DNA of 64,000 bases, taken from Panorpa germanica. Its lineage: Eukaryota; Arthropoda; Insecta; Mecoptera; Panorpidae. The DNA lies in assembly GCA_963678705.1 (NCBI GenBank), contig CAVMBN010000119.1, positions 310,001-374,000 on the forward strand, in the 5' to 3' direction. A model generated the notes under the pieces. The model worked only from the letters and a program-made list of their open reading frames with translations, did no database searches and was not told the origin of the DNA. Of the stretch, positions 53,625 through 64,000 are shown piece by piece (the stretch's first letter is position 1; every line of letters starts with the position of its first letter). A program made the position numbers and the translations under genes.

Positions 53625-54420
53625 TGGTTGAGTTTGGACCTATGTATCTATATAAGCTTGAGATTGGCTTATCTGCGATGTTGACGGTTTCCAGTTTCTC
53701 AGATTGATTGATTGCTTCTAACTCCTTTGATAGCGATAGATTGCGCCAAAACTTTCTCGAAGGACCTTTTTGTTATTAAATAATTAATAACAATTTTTTA
53801 TTTTCTTTAAATGGTTTAATCCGTGTCGAAGGATCAAATGGTTAATCCGTGTCGAAGGATCAAATGATTACACAAGTTAACGTTTGCAAGAAAAGGCTGC
53901 GAAATGCAAGAATTTTACATAAAACATTTATAACGAAGTGCACCGTGACGAATTACAATAATTGAAATTAAATGAATAATTATATGTATCAATGATACTG
54001 TGATACAATTCACTATTAAATTTTATTATGATTATTAAACTGTTGAAAGTTGGAGTTTATAATTTAGATGTTTACTGTTCTAGATGATAGCTAATAATTA
54101 AAGATATTTAGTGATGTTTACTGTATGAAGTTTGAGTTAATAATGATTATTTTAATAGTGATTTAACAGTACACAAGTACAAAAATGCCATTTGGCAGGC
54201 CAGCTGTGTGTCCTTGGTACGGTTGAATACAATGCCAGAGTAACAACAATAACTTTGTTAGTTAATTCAATAACAAATAAAGATGAAATATTTGGTTAAA
54301 CAATAGAATTATTACAAAACTTAAGAACTAAAAAATATACAAAATTATATTCTAATGAAATACATTAAAGAACGTGAAATATCTATATAAAAATATAGGT
54401 TGTGTATGCGTTCTTAACCA
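53625..54420 (-). repeat. 3' LTR of young BEL element
   Basis: In + view TGGTTGAGTTTGGACC...TTCTTAACCA. It matches 58548-59343 almost exactly. Confidence 0.95.
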
Positions 54421-54499
54421 TACTCCCGCGCGTTGAAAATTGCAAGAGTCATCTTGGTTTTCAACTGATGTTCTGTAAATAGCGGAACGAGATATTGCA

Positions 54500-56095
54500 C
54501 TAGACGCTGGTTTTTCCCTTAGCTGTCTTGATAGTGGCTGCTCGAGTCGCTGAAACTTCATTAGCACTTAATTTCACTAAGCTATCCAACATCCATTGCG
54601 ATGGAGGAAGCTTTGGCTTCTTGATTAAGACCAAAGATCCTTGCTGTGGCACAGCATCCTTTGACATTTTCCACTTCACGAGCTGATTACAGCGTCCTAG
54701 GTATTCGCTTGACCTTTGTTTCCAACAACTTTGAATAAAGTCTTGAAATTGTGAGAAGCGCTGCGTTCGGCTTAATTTAGTTGGAGCGTCCTCTGCAGGA
54801 GCGATTCTAGTGTTTTGCCGTCCTAATGAGAGGTGTCCAGGTGTGAAGGGAATAAGGTCATTGGGATTATTGGAAGTGGGAAAAAAGGGATGGAAATTGA
54901 GCATTGCCTCAATTTGAGTTTGCAGTGTACAAGTGTGTTTGAAGTTGGTATGATGTTTACTAGTAACACGCTTTCTTTGTGGTAAAGGAAAGGGTTTACT
55001 AATTGCTGATTTGGAATCTCCTATACCGTGATGCGGTAAAATATATGTAGGTTCGGATGAATTATGAATAATGTTAGTAGTCATATGACCTAATCGTATA
55101 TATTCATGAGTGAATGCAGAATACATAGATTTATGTTGTGTGTTTCTATCAAATTTTCTTTCAAATGAAAGCAATTGTTTGGTAGCTGTGGTTTTGGTAT
55201 CCCCTAGAGCTGATGTGGGCAATTTTAATGGTAATGTAATTGCGAATCTACGATGTGAATCGCGAGTAGTAGTTTTGCTACAATGATCATGGCATGCTTG
55301 TTCTTCTGAAGTTAAAGTGCTACATTCCTTAACAGACTCGCTTCCACAAACCTTGGGAATTTGAGTTTGTAAGGATGTGTGATAGCAATGCGCATGATTA
55401 TTATTAGCAAAAGATTTATATTTGGTTACTACCCAACCTAACGAAGTGTTTTGTAAATGTAATCGATTACTATATAATTTTGCTTTGCCTACGCGTAATA
55501 GGTTCCAAAATATATCAGCTCCTAACAATAAATCCACAGATTGTGGTTCGTTAAAACTAGGATCTGCTAGTTTTATGCTATGCGGTATTGATAAATTGAC
55601 AATATCCAATTTAATGTGTGGAATTTTGTCGGTTATTTTGTCTATAAGCAGACAATTTACAAACGTTTTGTAATTGTTAGTAGATGAATGCAAAGTGATT
55701 TTTGCTTGCTTGTTTATTTTAGTTTCGGAATTACCAATTCCTGTTATTATTACATCTGAATTAGTAATGGGAACGTTTAATTTTTGTAATAAACTTTTGG
55801 TAATGAAGCTTGTTTGGCTACCATTATCCAAAAGAGCGCGAGCAACAATTATTTTGCCATTTTTGTCAAGAATGTTGACTAAAGCGGTTGATAGCATAGC
55901 TTGATTTTTTTGATTAGCGTGCGCCGTGAGTGTACTAGAAGTGCTAGCTTTAGGTATGGACTCATCCGATTCCTCAGTATCAATATGCAATAATGTATGA
56001 TGCCTCTTTCTGCACGTAAGGCAACGATAATTTGAAAGACAACTGCTACTATTGTGACCTTTGCGGAAGCAATTTAAGCACTGCTGCCTTTTTTG
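54500..56095 (-). CDS. BEL zinc knuckle, protease and truncated pol in one frame
   Basis: The frame enters with KRQQCLNCFRKGHNSSSCLS and CRKRHHTLLH, the gag zinc knuckles (about 56000-56090). It contains ARALLDNGSQTSFITKSLL, the aspartic-protease active site (DNGS), then SVDLLLGADIFWNLL and NTSLGWVVTKY (DUF1758). EYIRLGHMTTNI and TYILPHHGI are RT-entry words. The text then jumps to NNPNDLIPFTPGHLSLGRQN, KLSRTQRFSQFQDFIQSCW and PSQWMLDSLVKL (DUF5641). About 1,000 residues of RT-RNase H-integrase are absent. The first AUG in frame is at 55990, downstream of the knuckles. Real translation probably enters from gag by frameshift, or the frame was broken recently. Confidence 0.85.
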   Translation of the reverse strand, partial: QKRQQCLNCFRKGHNSSSCLSNYRCLTCRKRHHTLLHIDTEESDESIPKASTSSTLTAHANQKNQAMLSTALVNILDKNGKIIVARALLDNGSQTSFITKSLLQKLNVPITNSDVIITGIGNSETKINKQAKITLHSSTNNYKTFVNCLLIDKITDKIPHIKLDIVNLSIPHSIKLADPSFNEPQSVDLLLGADIFWNLLRVGKAKLYSNRLHLQNTSLGWVVTKYKSFANNNHAHCYHTSLQTQIPKVCGSESVKECSTLTSEEQACHDHCSKTTTRDSHRRFAITLPLKLPTSALGDTKTTATKQLLSFERKFDRNTQHKSMYSAFTHEYIRLGHMTTNIIHNSSEPTYILPHHGIGDSKSAISKPFPLPQRKRVTSKHHTNFKHTCTLQTQIEAMLNFHPFFPTSNNPNDLIPFTPGHLSLGRQNTRIAPAEDAPTKLSRTQRFSQFQDFIQSCWKQRSSEYLGRCNQLVKWKMSKDAVPQQGSLVLIKKPKLPPSQWMLDSLVKLSANEVSATRAATIKTAKGKTSV

Positions 56096-57144
56096 GATCT
56101 CATTGATCCGAGCCTAACGTTAAGTTTTAAAAAGTTTTGACAATGTCTTATATTGTGATCCTTATAACAAAATGAACATTTGTCGCGAGGTGATGTGAAA
56201 AAAGACTTGTGCGTTCTTGATTGATGAGTATTATTTGAATCACAACTATGTTCGTCCAACTCGTGTGCCCGTTCAAGAATGAAAGAAAGCATGACGTCAA
56301 TTTCTTGATAATCTGTTTTAGAGATGTTGGAAGCTAACCAATGCTTCTTAGTTTCTAAATCTAGTTTTTTCGATATTAAAATAGCAACAATGTGGTTCCA
56401 CCTATTTTCCTCTGGAATAATGTTTTCTAACGCTTTCACGTGTTTTCTAATTAAAGCTGCAGTAGCTCTTAACTTATTGCTATTCTCAGAGGTGATAGCC
56501 GGAATTTTTAAAAACGCATTTAAATGATAAGAAATCTTTTTTCTTTTATTGTCATATGCTGTGACTAATAAATTCCAACATAGCTGATAATTTGTGGGGT
56601 CTAATGGCACCGATGCGATGGTGTCAAAAGCTTTACCTTTTAATGATCGACGTAAAAGATGCAATTTTTTGAAACTAGAATATTTTACTTGATTATGGAC
56701 TAGACTTTCAAACGTGGCCTTAAACTCATCCCAGTGTTCTATATTGCCGGAAAAGGTGGGAATGTTGATGGATGATAAATGCATTTCTTCATCTGAAAAT
56801 ACAGATGACTTTGTCTCAGGGGTAGATAATGTTTGATTAGCAATCGATTCAGAAGCTGAGATGATTTTATTAATGATTTTTCCTATATTGACATATTGTG
56901 TATAGAAATCATTATTTTCACTGTCAATGCGATCTAAATCAGCTTGATCATCAGTTAGTTCGCGCATTTGTAAATGAACTTTGTTGATTGATGCCATTAA
57001 TGGTTGCCACTGTTTATAACAAATTTTTATCTCTGTCACATCGTACGTGGATGGATCTGTTAAATCAACATTTTCAATTGTTTTGTTACATTGCTCTAAT
57101 GCTAATTTGATTTGCTGTATGGCTTTTATAAGTTTTGAAGACAT
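56074..57144 (-). CDS. BEL Gag (DUF1759)
   Basis: 356 codons, MSSKLIKAIQQIKLALEQCN. The N-terminal helical part is followed by the conserved core INIPTFSGNIEHWDEFKATF, LHLLRRSLKGKAFDTIAS and NYQLCWNLLVTAYDNKRKKI, then a Cys/His cluster CSFCYKDHNIRHCQNFLKL. It ends MRSKKGSSA at 56074. The zinc knuckles continue in the -1 frame from the six-A run (56089-56094 in + coordinates). Confidence 0.92.
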   Translation of the reverse strand: MSSKLIKAIQQIKLALEQCNKTIENVDLTDPSTYDVTEIKICYKQWQPLMASINKVHLQMRELTDDQADLDRIDSENNDFYTQYVNIGKIINKIISASESIANQTLSTPETKSSVFSDEEMHLSSINIPTFSGNIEHWDEFKATFESLVHNQVKYSSFKKLHLLRRSLKGKAFDTIASVPLDPTNYQLCWNLLVTAYDNKRKKISYHLNAFLKIPAITSENSNKLRATAALIRKHVKALENIIPEENRWNHIVAILISKKLDLETKKHWLASNISKTDYQEIDVMLSFILERAHELDEHSCDSNNTHQSRTHKSFFTSPRDKCSFCYKDHNIRHCQNFLKLNVRLGSMRSKKGSSA

Positions 57145-58547
57145 TGTGAATATGGCTTTCGGTAATCAGTAATTGATGCTTTAAATATAATATTTGAAAC
57201 TAATTGTAAAAATATATTATTGCTGATGCAAATAATATGAATGGTACTCTATTACGTACAATACGTAAAGACTTCTGTGCAAAATACACAGACGGTAATT
57301 TTGGTTTGAAAAGGGAATTCAAACGCTAAAAATGGAATAATAATATTCGCTATGTAAATGCGATTGGCGTATGTACTCTAAATGTCTTAATCCTATGAGA
57401 GGACTTTAGATGACCTATGTGAGATTATACTTATGGAATCGAATGTTCGCAACCAATGCAATTAATGTATGTGTGCTGAATGACACAAATATAATATTTA
57501 AAAAATAATTGAAAAAGATATATTATTGTGGATGCAATAATATAATCGGTGATCTATTACGTAGCACGTAAAAAGATTTCTGTGCAAAATACACAGATGA
57601 GTATTTTGATTTGAACAAATATATTCAAATGCTTAAGATGGAATAATAATATTCGCTAAATAATGTGATTGGCGTATGTGCTCTAAGTGTCGTATTCCTA
57701 TGAGAGGACGTTAGATGACGTAATATAAGAGGCTATACTTATTGAGTCTAATATTCGCAACCAATGCAATTAATGTATATGTGTGTGTGTGTGCTTAATG
57801 ACACTAATACGAGCCCTATAGATGGTCAATAGCTTGGTAACGCTAAATGACTTGACTAAAGTGGCAAGGATTTATTAACTACAAACAGAAACTAAATATC
57901 GTTGAAAGATTGATTAAAAAATATAATACAACAATGATACGAACTTATGATGGAAGTGAATCATTGATGTCTAAACACCTTGGTAAAATGAAATAACGCT
58001 TCAAACAGTAGTATATGTAAAAAATTTGTAAAAATATAAGATGTAAATGCAAAAAAACCCAAAATAGAGGTAATAAAGGATAGGATGGGAATTATATAAA
58101 TGTTTTAGGATTACCTTGACACCACTGTCGTGTAGTAGCTCTCGTTTCAAGACTGAATCCAGATGCTGCTGCGATTGACTCGTGTGTGCTGTTGTACTTG
58201 GCGCCAAAAGTGAGATTTTTCTAGATTGTTCACCTTGCTTGATGAATCCTTTTCAAAGATGACCAATGCGGTGTGAATCTTCTTTGAAGATGCTCAATTG
58301 CTGGATGCGTTGATGAGAATCTTGCTTGAAGATGATCAAATGGATGTGAATCTTCTTTGAAGGATCAAAATACTAAATATCCTAGCTCGTATCCGTTCTT
58401 CAAGATGTTCAATTCTTGTGAATCCAATCTTGAAGATGGTTTAATGGTGTACATCCGCTCTTGAAGATGACCAAATGTTTGTGAGTCTTCTTCGAAGGAT
58501 CAAAATGCTGATTATCCTAGCTCGCATCCGGCTCGAAGCCGACCAAA
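57145..58547 (-). other. BEL leader with two kinds of tandem repeats
   Basis: About 1.4 kb between primer site and gag. 57183-57487 and 57488-57805 are two diverged copies of a roughly 310-bp unit (shared TCTGTGCAAAATACACAGA and TTCGCAACCAATGCAATTAA). 58230-58547 is a run of about nine degenerate units of 27-30 bp built on CTTTGAAGATG and GATCAAATG. The short ORF at 58001-58207 is not supported. Confidence 0.75.
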
Positions 58548-59343
58548 TGGTTGAGTTTGGACCTATGTATCTATATAAGCTTGAGATTGGCTTATCTGCG
58601 ATGTTGACGGTTTCCAATTTCTCAGATTGATTGATTGCTTCTAACTCCTTTGATAGCGATAGATTGCGCCAAAACTTTCTCGAAGGACCTTTTTGTTATT
58701 AAATAATTAATAACAATTTTTTATTTTCTTTAAATGGTTTAATCCGTGTCGAAGGATCAAATGGTTAATCCGTGTCGAAGGATCAAATGATTACACAAGT
58801 TAACGTTTGCAAGAAAAGGCAGCGAAATGCAAGAATTTTACATAAAACATTTATAACGAAGTGCACCGTGACGAATTACAATAATTGAAATTAAATGAAT
58901 AATTATATGTATCAATGATACTGTGATACAATTCACTATTAAATTTTATTATGATTATTAAACTGTTGAAAGTTGGAGTTTATAATTTAGATGTTTACTG
59001 TTCTAGATGATAGCTAATAATTAAAGATATTTAGTGATGTTTACTGTATGAAGTTTGAGTTAATAATGATTATTTTAATAGTGATTTAACAGTACACAAG
59101 TACAAAAATGCCATTTGGCAGGCCAGCTGTGTGTCCTTGGTACGGTTGAATACAATGCCAGAGTAACAACAATAACTTTGTTAGTTAATTCAATAACAAA
59201 TAAAGATGAAATATTTGGTTAAACAATAGAATTATTACAAAACTTAAGAACTAAAAAATATACAAAATTATATTCTAATGAAATACATTAAAGAACGTGA
59301 AATATCTATATAAAAATATAGGTTGTGTATGCGTTCTTAACCA
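58548..59343 (-). repeat. 5' LTR of young BEL element
   Basis: Partner of 53625-54420; the ATATA duplication follows at 59344. Confidence 0.95.
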
Positions 59344-59473
59344 ATATATATCGCTTCTAATTAGCCTAAGCCAGCAAACAAGAGACACTATATAGCCATC
59401 TCATTTACTCAAGCCAATATGTATAATTATACCTCACTCTATATTAAGTAACTAGCAGTGACATCTCATCGAG

Positions 59474-59734
59474 ACATCCCAGTAAACATTTTGGAGTCAC
59501 TTTGACATCATATTGAAGATGCGTCATGATTTTTTTGTCATAAAAGAGTTCATTTATAATTCAGTTTCTCACATTTTTTATATAAAATGTCTACTTTATC
59601 GGCTACAGATGGCGAAATTACTACACCTGTCGGAATACAAATGAAGATAAAGTTGATGCGAACTATAATTGAAGTGAAATAGTGATAGAAACGTCACTAA
59701 ATAGGGCACTTTACCAAATTGTTTACTGGGATGT
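59474..59734. mobile_element. Small MITE-like element
   Basis: ACATCCCAGTAAACATTTTGG at 59474 is inverted as CCAAATTGTTTACTGGGATGT at 59714-59734, 20 of 21 matching, around about 220 noncoding bases. The duplication is unclear. Superfamily not assigned. Confidence 0.65.
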
Positions 59735-61221
59735 ATGTTTTTAGATTAGGCCAAGTTTATCTGGTTATCTGATATAAGTTAGGCTGGTTTATGCAAGTTG
59801 CTAAGGGTTGATCTCGCTTATTTTAATATATGTAATACCAGGATATTTCTTAAAAACTTCTTGGTGTTTTTTAATACTTTATTTTATTTTGGATACCCTT
59901 AATGATTTTGGAAAACATATTGCATTCGATGGTTTAAACAATTATTTCAGAGTATTTCCAGAGGAAATATCGTAAAAGATAATTTGTACAGATGGCACCG
60001 TGCGGAACAAGGCAGAGATTTTTCGATATTTTACAAGAGCTTAAATATCTTCATAACTGGAATGTTTCTATAGTTGACAAATTTTTTAAATTTTAGTTTG
60101 TCCATCTCTGTTTATTATATGTATATATAATGTTACAAAGATTCTCTTAGAATCGGTCTGTATTCGCTATTCGGACATATTAATAAAAGATAGCCAGAAC
60201 CGACAAAAATTAGTGATTGCTACCAGAACTGCAACATTGCCAGAAATGTGAAATAATGATATTTATATTGACAATTCCCACCAACACAAAGACATTTTCG
60301 TTTACAAAATATGCCATTTGATACTGGCATACTTCAATTAATTCATTGGCAGACTCTTTAATATTTAAGGCAGAATAAACGAAATCCATTTCTAAATGGC
60401 ATTGACTAATTTCTGGAGTACAATATCGTTTATCCTACTTGATTAGGTTTTTCATACTGCTAACAAAACCTACAAAGTTATCTTTTTCACAATTTGTATT
60501 TATTTTATAAAAACTTTAAATAAATTTTGTTGACAATTAAGGTCTTAAAAGCATTACCGAAATCGTTGGATGTTTTTGTTGTATGCAACTTCACATATGA
60601 TTTGATGGCGGCAAAAAAGTTCTTTTCATTTCATCATTCAACTTCCTTATCAGACAATTTATTAACACATTTATAATCTGTACTTGCACTGTAATTAGCA
60701 CTTGCCCTATTTACTAATTAATTAATTTTGCAAAATATTCTCATGCTTAATCCAAAATGTAGAATAAAATAAAACATATCGATATTTCATTTAAAAAAAT
60801 ATATTTAAATTAAATGACAGCACAGATCATAAAACATTAAATAAATAAATTAATATATTTGTAGGTTAATGTTGGTAAAGCAAAATCGTCCCTTTAATGT
60901 AATGTATTTTTTGTATTTTTTAGTTTAAAAGAGATATTATACTGATTTGATTATTTGTTCATTTCTTTTGTGCTAATATTATATTCTTTGTTATTTAATG
61001 TACTTTCGATTTGCTCCTTTGTTTTTAATTCACTCTATTAACAGCTCTCAAGCCAGCAACAGGAGCAAATTGAATTATGTGTATTGTATTGTTATGTGTA
61101 TTCAATTGTGCGTGTATTATAAAAGCATTAAAAAATAAAACCAAGTACTTTTTACTAAAATCCTAATCTACCAAGTTCAGCGAAGGTATATTTTATCAAA
61201 ATAAACTTCTACAACAAAACA
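59735..61221 (+). other. Unassigned AT-rich DNA; BEL LTR expected at its right end
   Basis: No ORF with family similarity. A BEL primer site starts at 61222, so an LTR should end at ACAACAAAACA (61211-61221). Its left end could not be placed because the other LTR is outside the window. Confidence 0.5.
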
Positions 61222-61245
61222 TGGTCCTTCAAGCGTCGGATTAAT
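61222..61245 (+). other. BEL/Pao primer-binding site
   Basis: TGGTCCTTCAAGCGTCGGAT resembles the primer sites at 40317 and 58547 and marks the start of the internal part of a further BEL element. Confidence 0.7.
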
Positions 61246-61564
61246 TCAACGTCTTACAAACGGAGAATTTCCACTGAGTTATTCGAAAGAAAATTATCTT
61301 CAAGAACTTGGAAAACATCATCAATATAAGCAAGCTACATCGTGGCCTTACATCTGCATCCAGCGTTCTACTTTCACCACGAGGAAGTCTTATCATGGAT
61401 CGAGCGTTCAAATAAGTAAGTGACCTGGAATTTTCCTTTATATGCTTCCCTTATATTTATTCCATATCACTTTATCCTTATAAATTGTACCATTTATGTT
61501 GTTTTGGAATTTTCCATTAATTGGTTTTGATGAGTTTTACGTCGTACGTATTCGTTATGATGAG

Positions 61565-62225
61565 TCAACCATTGTGACCAAACCAAATTGATCACACCTA
61601 TTTTGTCTTGACAAACGATTTGTCAAGAATTTCCATGTTGTATAATTTCCGTTGGTTTTGAACCCCTATCAAACCAATCCCTAAGTATTTATAATTGTGA
61701 AAATAGATATAAGGTCTTACCTAGAATCTATGAGCAATTTATAAATAATCAACCCTTGTGGCCAGACCAAATTGGTCACATTATATTTAACTTGACAAAC
61801 ATTTTGTCAAAAATTACGTTTACCGTTGGTTTGAACGCCTATCAAATCAATCCTCAAGTATTTCTCCTAATGGTAAAATAGATCCAAAGTCATACGATTA
61901 ACCTATCATAAATTTAAAAAATAATCAATCCACATAGCCAGACCAAATTGGTCACATTATTTTAACTTGGCAAACATTTTGTCAAAAATTGCCTTATTAA
62001 ATTACCGTTGGTTTTGAATGCCTATCAAACCAATCCTTAAGTATTTTCTAAATGTTACAATAGATCTAAAGTCATACGTTTAATCTATTATAAATTTTAA
62101 AAATAATCAATCTCCGCAGCCAGACCAAAGGTCACGTTTATTTTTTATATTGGAAAAGCGTTGTCAAAATTTCCTTATTTAAAATTTCACATGGTTTTGA
62201 AACCCTTTTTAAAACCTATCCATGC
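61565..62225 (+). repeat. Four tandem units of about 180 bp in a BEL leader
   Basis: Each unit contains CCAGACCAAATTGGTCACAT, GACAAACATTTTGTCAA, CCGTTGGTTTTGAA and TATCAAACCAATCC in the same order (starting near 61565, 61745, 61925 and 62105). The last is the most diverged. GACCAAATTGGTC is itself a palindrome. Confidence 0.8.
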
Positions 62226-62819
62226 AGACATTTATTATTGCCAAATAACAGTTCCTTCCTGATCGAATTTGTACCTTTAATTATTAAGCAAATTGTCATA
62301 AATAATTCACAGTCATACAGCACTTTCAATTATTATTATTGCCGAGAATAATATTTATTTTGATAATTAGATTTATTGTTGATTATAAAATTACTAGTTT
62401 CTAATTCAGATACAACCATCATAGTTTTCTGTGACTTTCATGCAACGTTTTATTTGGAATTTATATGCAATCTTTTGTTAAATTTCTGTTTGTAAAGAAT
62501 TGTTGTTTCTTTCATTCAGCGCTATTTGTTTTCATATCTTTTGTACAAATTATTATTCGTTTTGAATATTTCTAAACCCATTGTAGCAAATTATAAAATT
62601 ATCTTTCAAATTTTATTTCTATATTTTACAATAGTTTGTTTAAGATAATTTATGATTACCCGTTTTACAATGTCACTGGCTAAGAGATTGAAATTTCAAA
62701 GCGCATCCTTAATAAAGAAATAAGACATTTATATTCAGCAATCTCACTCAATTATTTCATATGATCCAACCACATATCAGTTAAGCGAAGTCAAATTCCG
62801 ACATTCCTTAGTCACTCCG

Positions 62820-63677
62820 CTTTAAGCTCAATTCAAAGAAATCGCCTTAGACAGACAATTATTATACAATTCTGAAGACGATCCAGAAATAAGTCAGATA
62901 GATGCTGAGGTCAAAGAGTTTATAGTAAAATATATTGAACTTATGGCGTTAATGAACGAAGCTATTGAGTATTCAGAAGAGTCCAATGAAGAAAGTAATT
63001 TATCAATTTGTGGTAGACAAAATAATTTAGACAATTTATTTCAAACTAACATTAAAATCTTTAGTGGAGATATTGCCGAATGGCCGCAATTCAAATCTTT
63101 GTTTACTAAATTGGTACATTCCAAAGAAAGATATGACTGTGCCATTAAATTTTCTCACCTAATAGATTTATTAACGGATGATGCCCTAGACATTATCACG
63201 TCTTTAGAAGTAATGCCCGAAAATTATAACACAGCGTGGCAACTTCTATTAAATAAATATGATAAGAAGCCTCCAGTCATCCCTTATCATTTACAATCCT
63301 CATATTTGCAATCCACCCCAGTCACAACGGTAGAATCAAACAACAACCTAAAAATCTTTACCATACCATTTAAGGAACCTTTACCAATATTAAACGAATC
63401 CCTACTACTTACGAATGACCATAAAAAACCTATTTTGTCTAAATCAATTTTTGTAGATTACAACTTCAATAATATATTTATATCTGATAAAGTCAAAATA
63501 TTAAAGAATCATATCAGCGCCAAAGCTAAATCAAAACTAAATATATTTAATTCCTCGTTTAGCCCCCACAATAAAAATATCTCATACTTTATGCGTATTG
63601 GTGAAACATTAAAGTATTCAAATTTTAATCTTAATGTAAAACACCCTATGGTTTTAGCTTCTGATCATGCGTTATGA
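62820..63677 (+). CDS. BEL Gag fragment fused in frame to pre-integrase segment
   Basis: EFIVKYIELMALMNEAIEYS before and after the AUG at 62943 suggests the true frame starts upstream. TNIKIFSGDIAEWPQFKSLF, KFSHLIDLLTDDALDIITSL and YNTAWQLLLNKYDKKPP are the DUF1759 gag core. After SSYLQSTPVTTVESNNNLK the text changes to pol linker: IPFKEPLPILNESLLL, ILKNHISAKAKSKLNIFNSS, ISYFMRIGETLKYSNFNLNV and KHPMVLASDHAL, the stretch just before the BEL integrase zinc finger. All of protease, RT and RNase H are missing, yet 244 codons remain open. Confidence 0.8.
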
Positions 63678-64000
63678 TTACCAAAATGATTAGGAATTCC
63701 AAATATAAAAAAATATTTCATACACGCCCTCCAGTGTTATTTCCACTATGCGAAAACTTAATACTTTTCGTCACTACGAGATCACCTAAAACGTTTTTAA
63801 GAGTTTCCAATACCCCATACAATGGTGCATGTACTATTTTAGTACAAATGAAAATTAATTTACATTCCAAACCTTTTTGTACTATGTCCAAAAGTTTTTC
63901 CAATTTCCAACCTATATACCCAGGTCACTATTTTGTTGAACTTTTAATAAATATTGCCCAGGATCTTTACTTAAGTACTAGAGATATGATCCAGCCGCCT
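63678..64000 (+). pseudogene. BEL integrase N-terminal relic, runs off the window
   Basis: Continues in shifted frames with LPKMIRNSKYKKIF and ENLILFVTTRSPKTFLRVSN, the zinc-finger region (usually HAG.q.ll..lR...w...GR...k...r.C). The conserved His and Cys are mostly lost. The short - strand ORF here is a shadow. Confidence 0.55.

Larger units (their letters stand above)
53625..59343 (-). mobile_element. Young BEL/Pao element with RT-RNase H-integrase deleted
   Basis: LTRs of 796 bp at 53625-54420 and 58548-59343 with only about two differences seen, flanked by ATATA at 53620-53624 and 59344-59348. The primer site, read on - just inside the right LTR, is TTTGGTCGGCTTCGAGCCGG. Gag and protease are present. 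The rest of pol is reduced to the start of the RT and the DUF5641 C-terminus, joined in one open frame. Near-identical LTRs show recent insertion, so the deleted form may move with enzymes from intact relatives. Confidence 0.94.

Noticed and set aside
53342-53707. ORFs of 92 and 104 codons on both strands
   Set aside because: They consist mostly of the N gap.

Overview
This window is AT-rich eukaryotic DNA from an arthropod, most likely an insect. The LINE and Polinton protein types point weakly to Hymenoptera, but nothing here proves the order. I see no rRNA, tRNA or CRISPR and no convincing single-copy host gene. Almost everything readable is transposable-element or endogenous virus-like DNA, much of it nested, with exact junctions that can be checked by target-site duplications (TSDs).

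Layout, left part. 1-1915 is a decayed Ty3/Gypsy pol on + whose integrase position is taken by a macro-domain (OARD1-like) relic. 2872-4480 is a BEL/Pao relic on +. 4470-12700 is a second Gypsy pol on -, split by an almost full-length env-bearing Gypsy element (errantivirus type, 5551-11821, TSD ATAT). 12735-13470 is a Jockey-type LINE on -. 13937-17046 is an internally deleted Helitron on -. 17130-22309 is a DNA transposon with 21-bp perfect terminal inverted repeats (TIRs). Its four-exon gene encodes a zinc-finger tyrosine recombinase, damaged by a single stop codon.

Middle part, 23148 to about 50900: a decayed Polinton/Maverick-like virus-derived element. It carries protein-primed DNA polymerase B, integrase with chromodomain, an unknown conserved ORF, packaging ATPase, PLA2-like protein, a hydrophobic minor protein, an adenain-like protease and a double-jelly-roll capsid-like protein. 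It has been broken by later insertions. An 11.5-kb TA-duplicating element (25757-37212) sits in the polymerase gene and carries a five-coding-exon DUF4806-like gene. The large intron of that gene holds a head-to-tail array of three non-autonomous Helitrons (27562-35544) and a foldback MITE. One Helitron is in turn split by a LINE. A BEL element (39782-44450, TSD AATAT) and another LINE (46745-47592) also interrupt the Polinton.

Right part. 51840-53415 holds a second copy of a dispersed repeat, a LINE piece and a fourth Helitron copy that runs into a 200-N gap. 53625-59343 is a very young BEL element on - (about two differences between 796-bp LTRs, TSD ATATA) in which RT-RNase H-integrase are deleted but the ends are fused into an open frame. 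59344-61221 is mostly unassigned with one MITE. 61222-64000 is a further BEL element on + with a gag-to-integrase fused ORF, running off the window.

Best candidates for something new are the TIR-bounded tyrosine-recombinase transposon, the TA-duplicating element carrying a DUF4806-like gene, the exact head-to-tail Helitron array, and the macro domain in a Gypsy pol.
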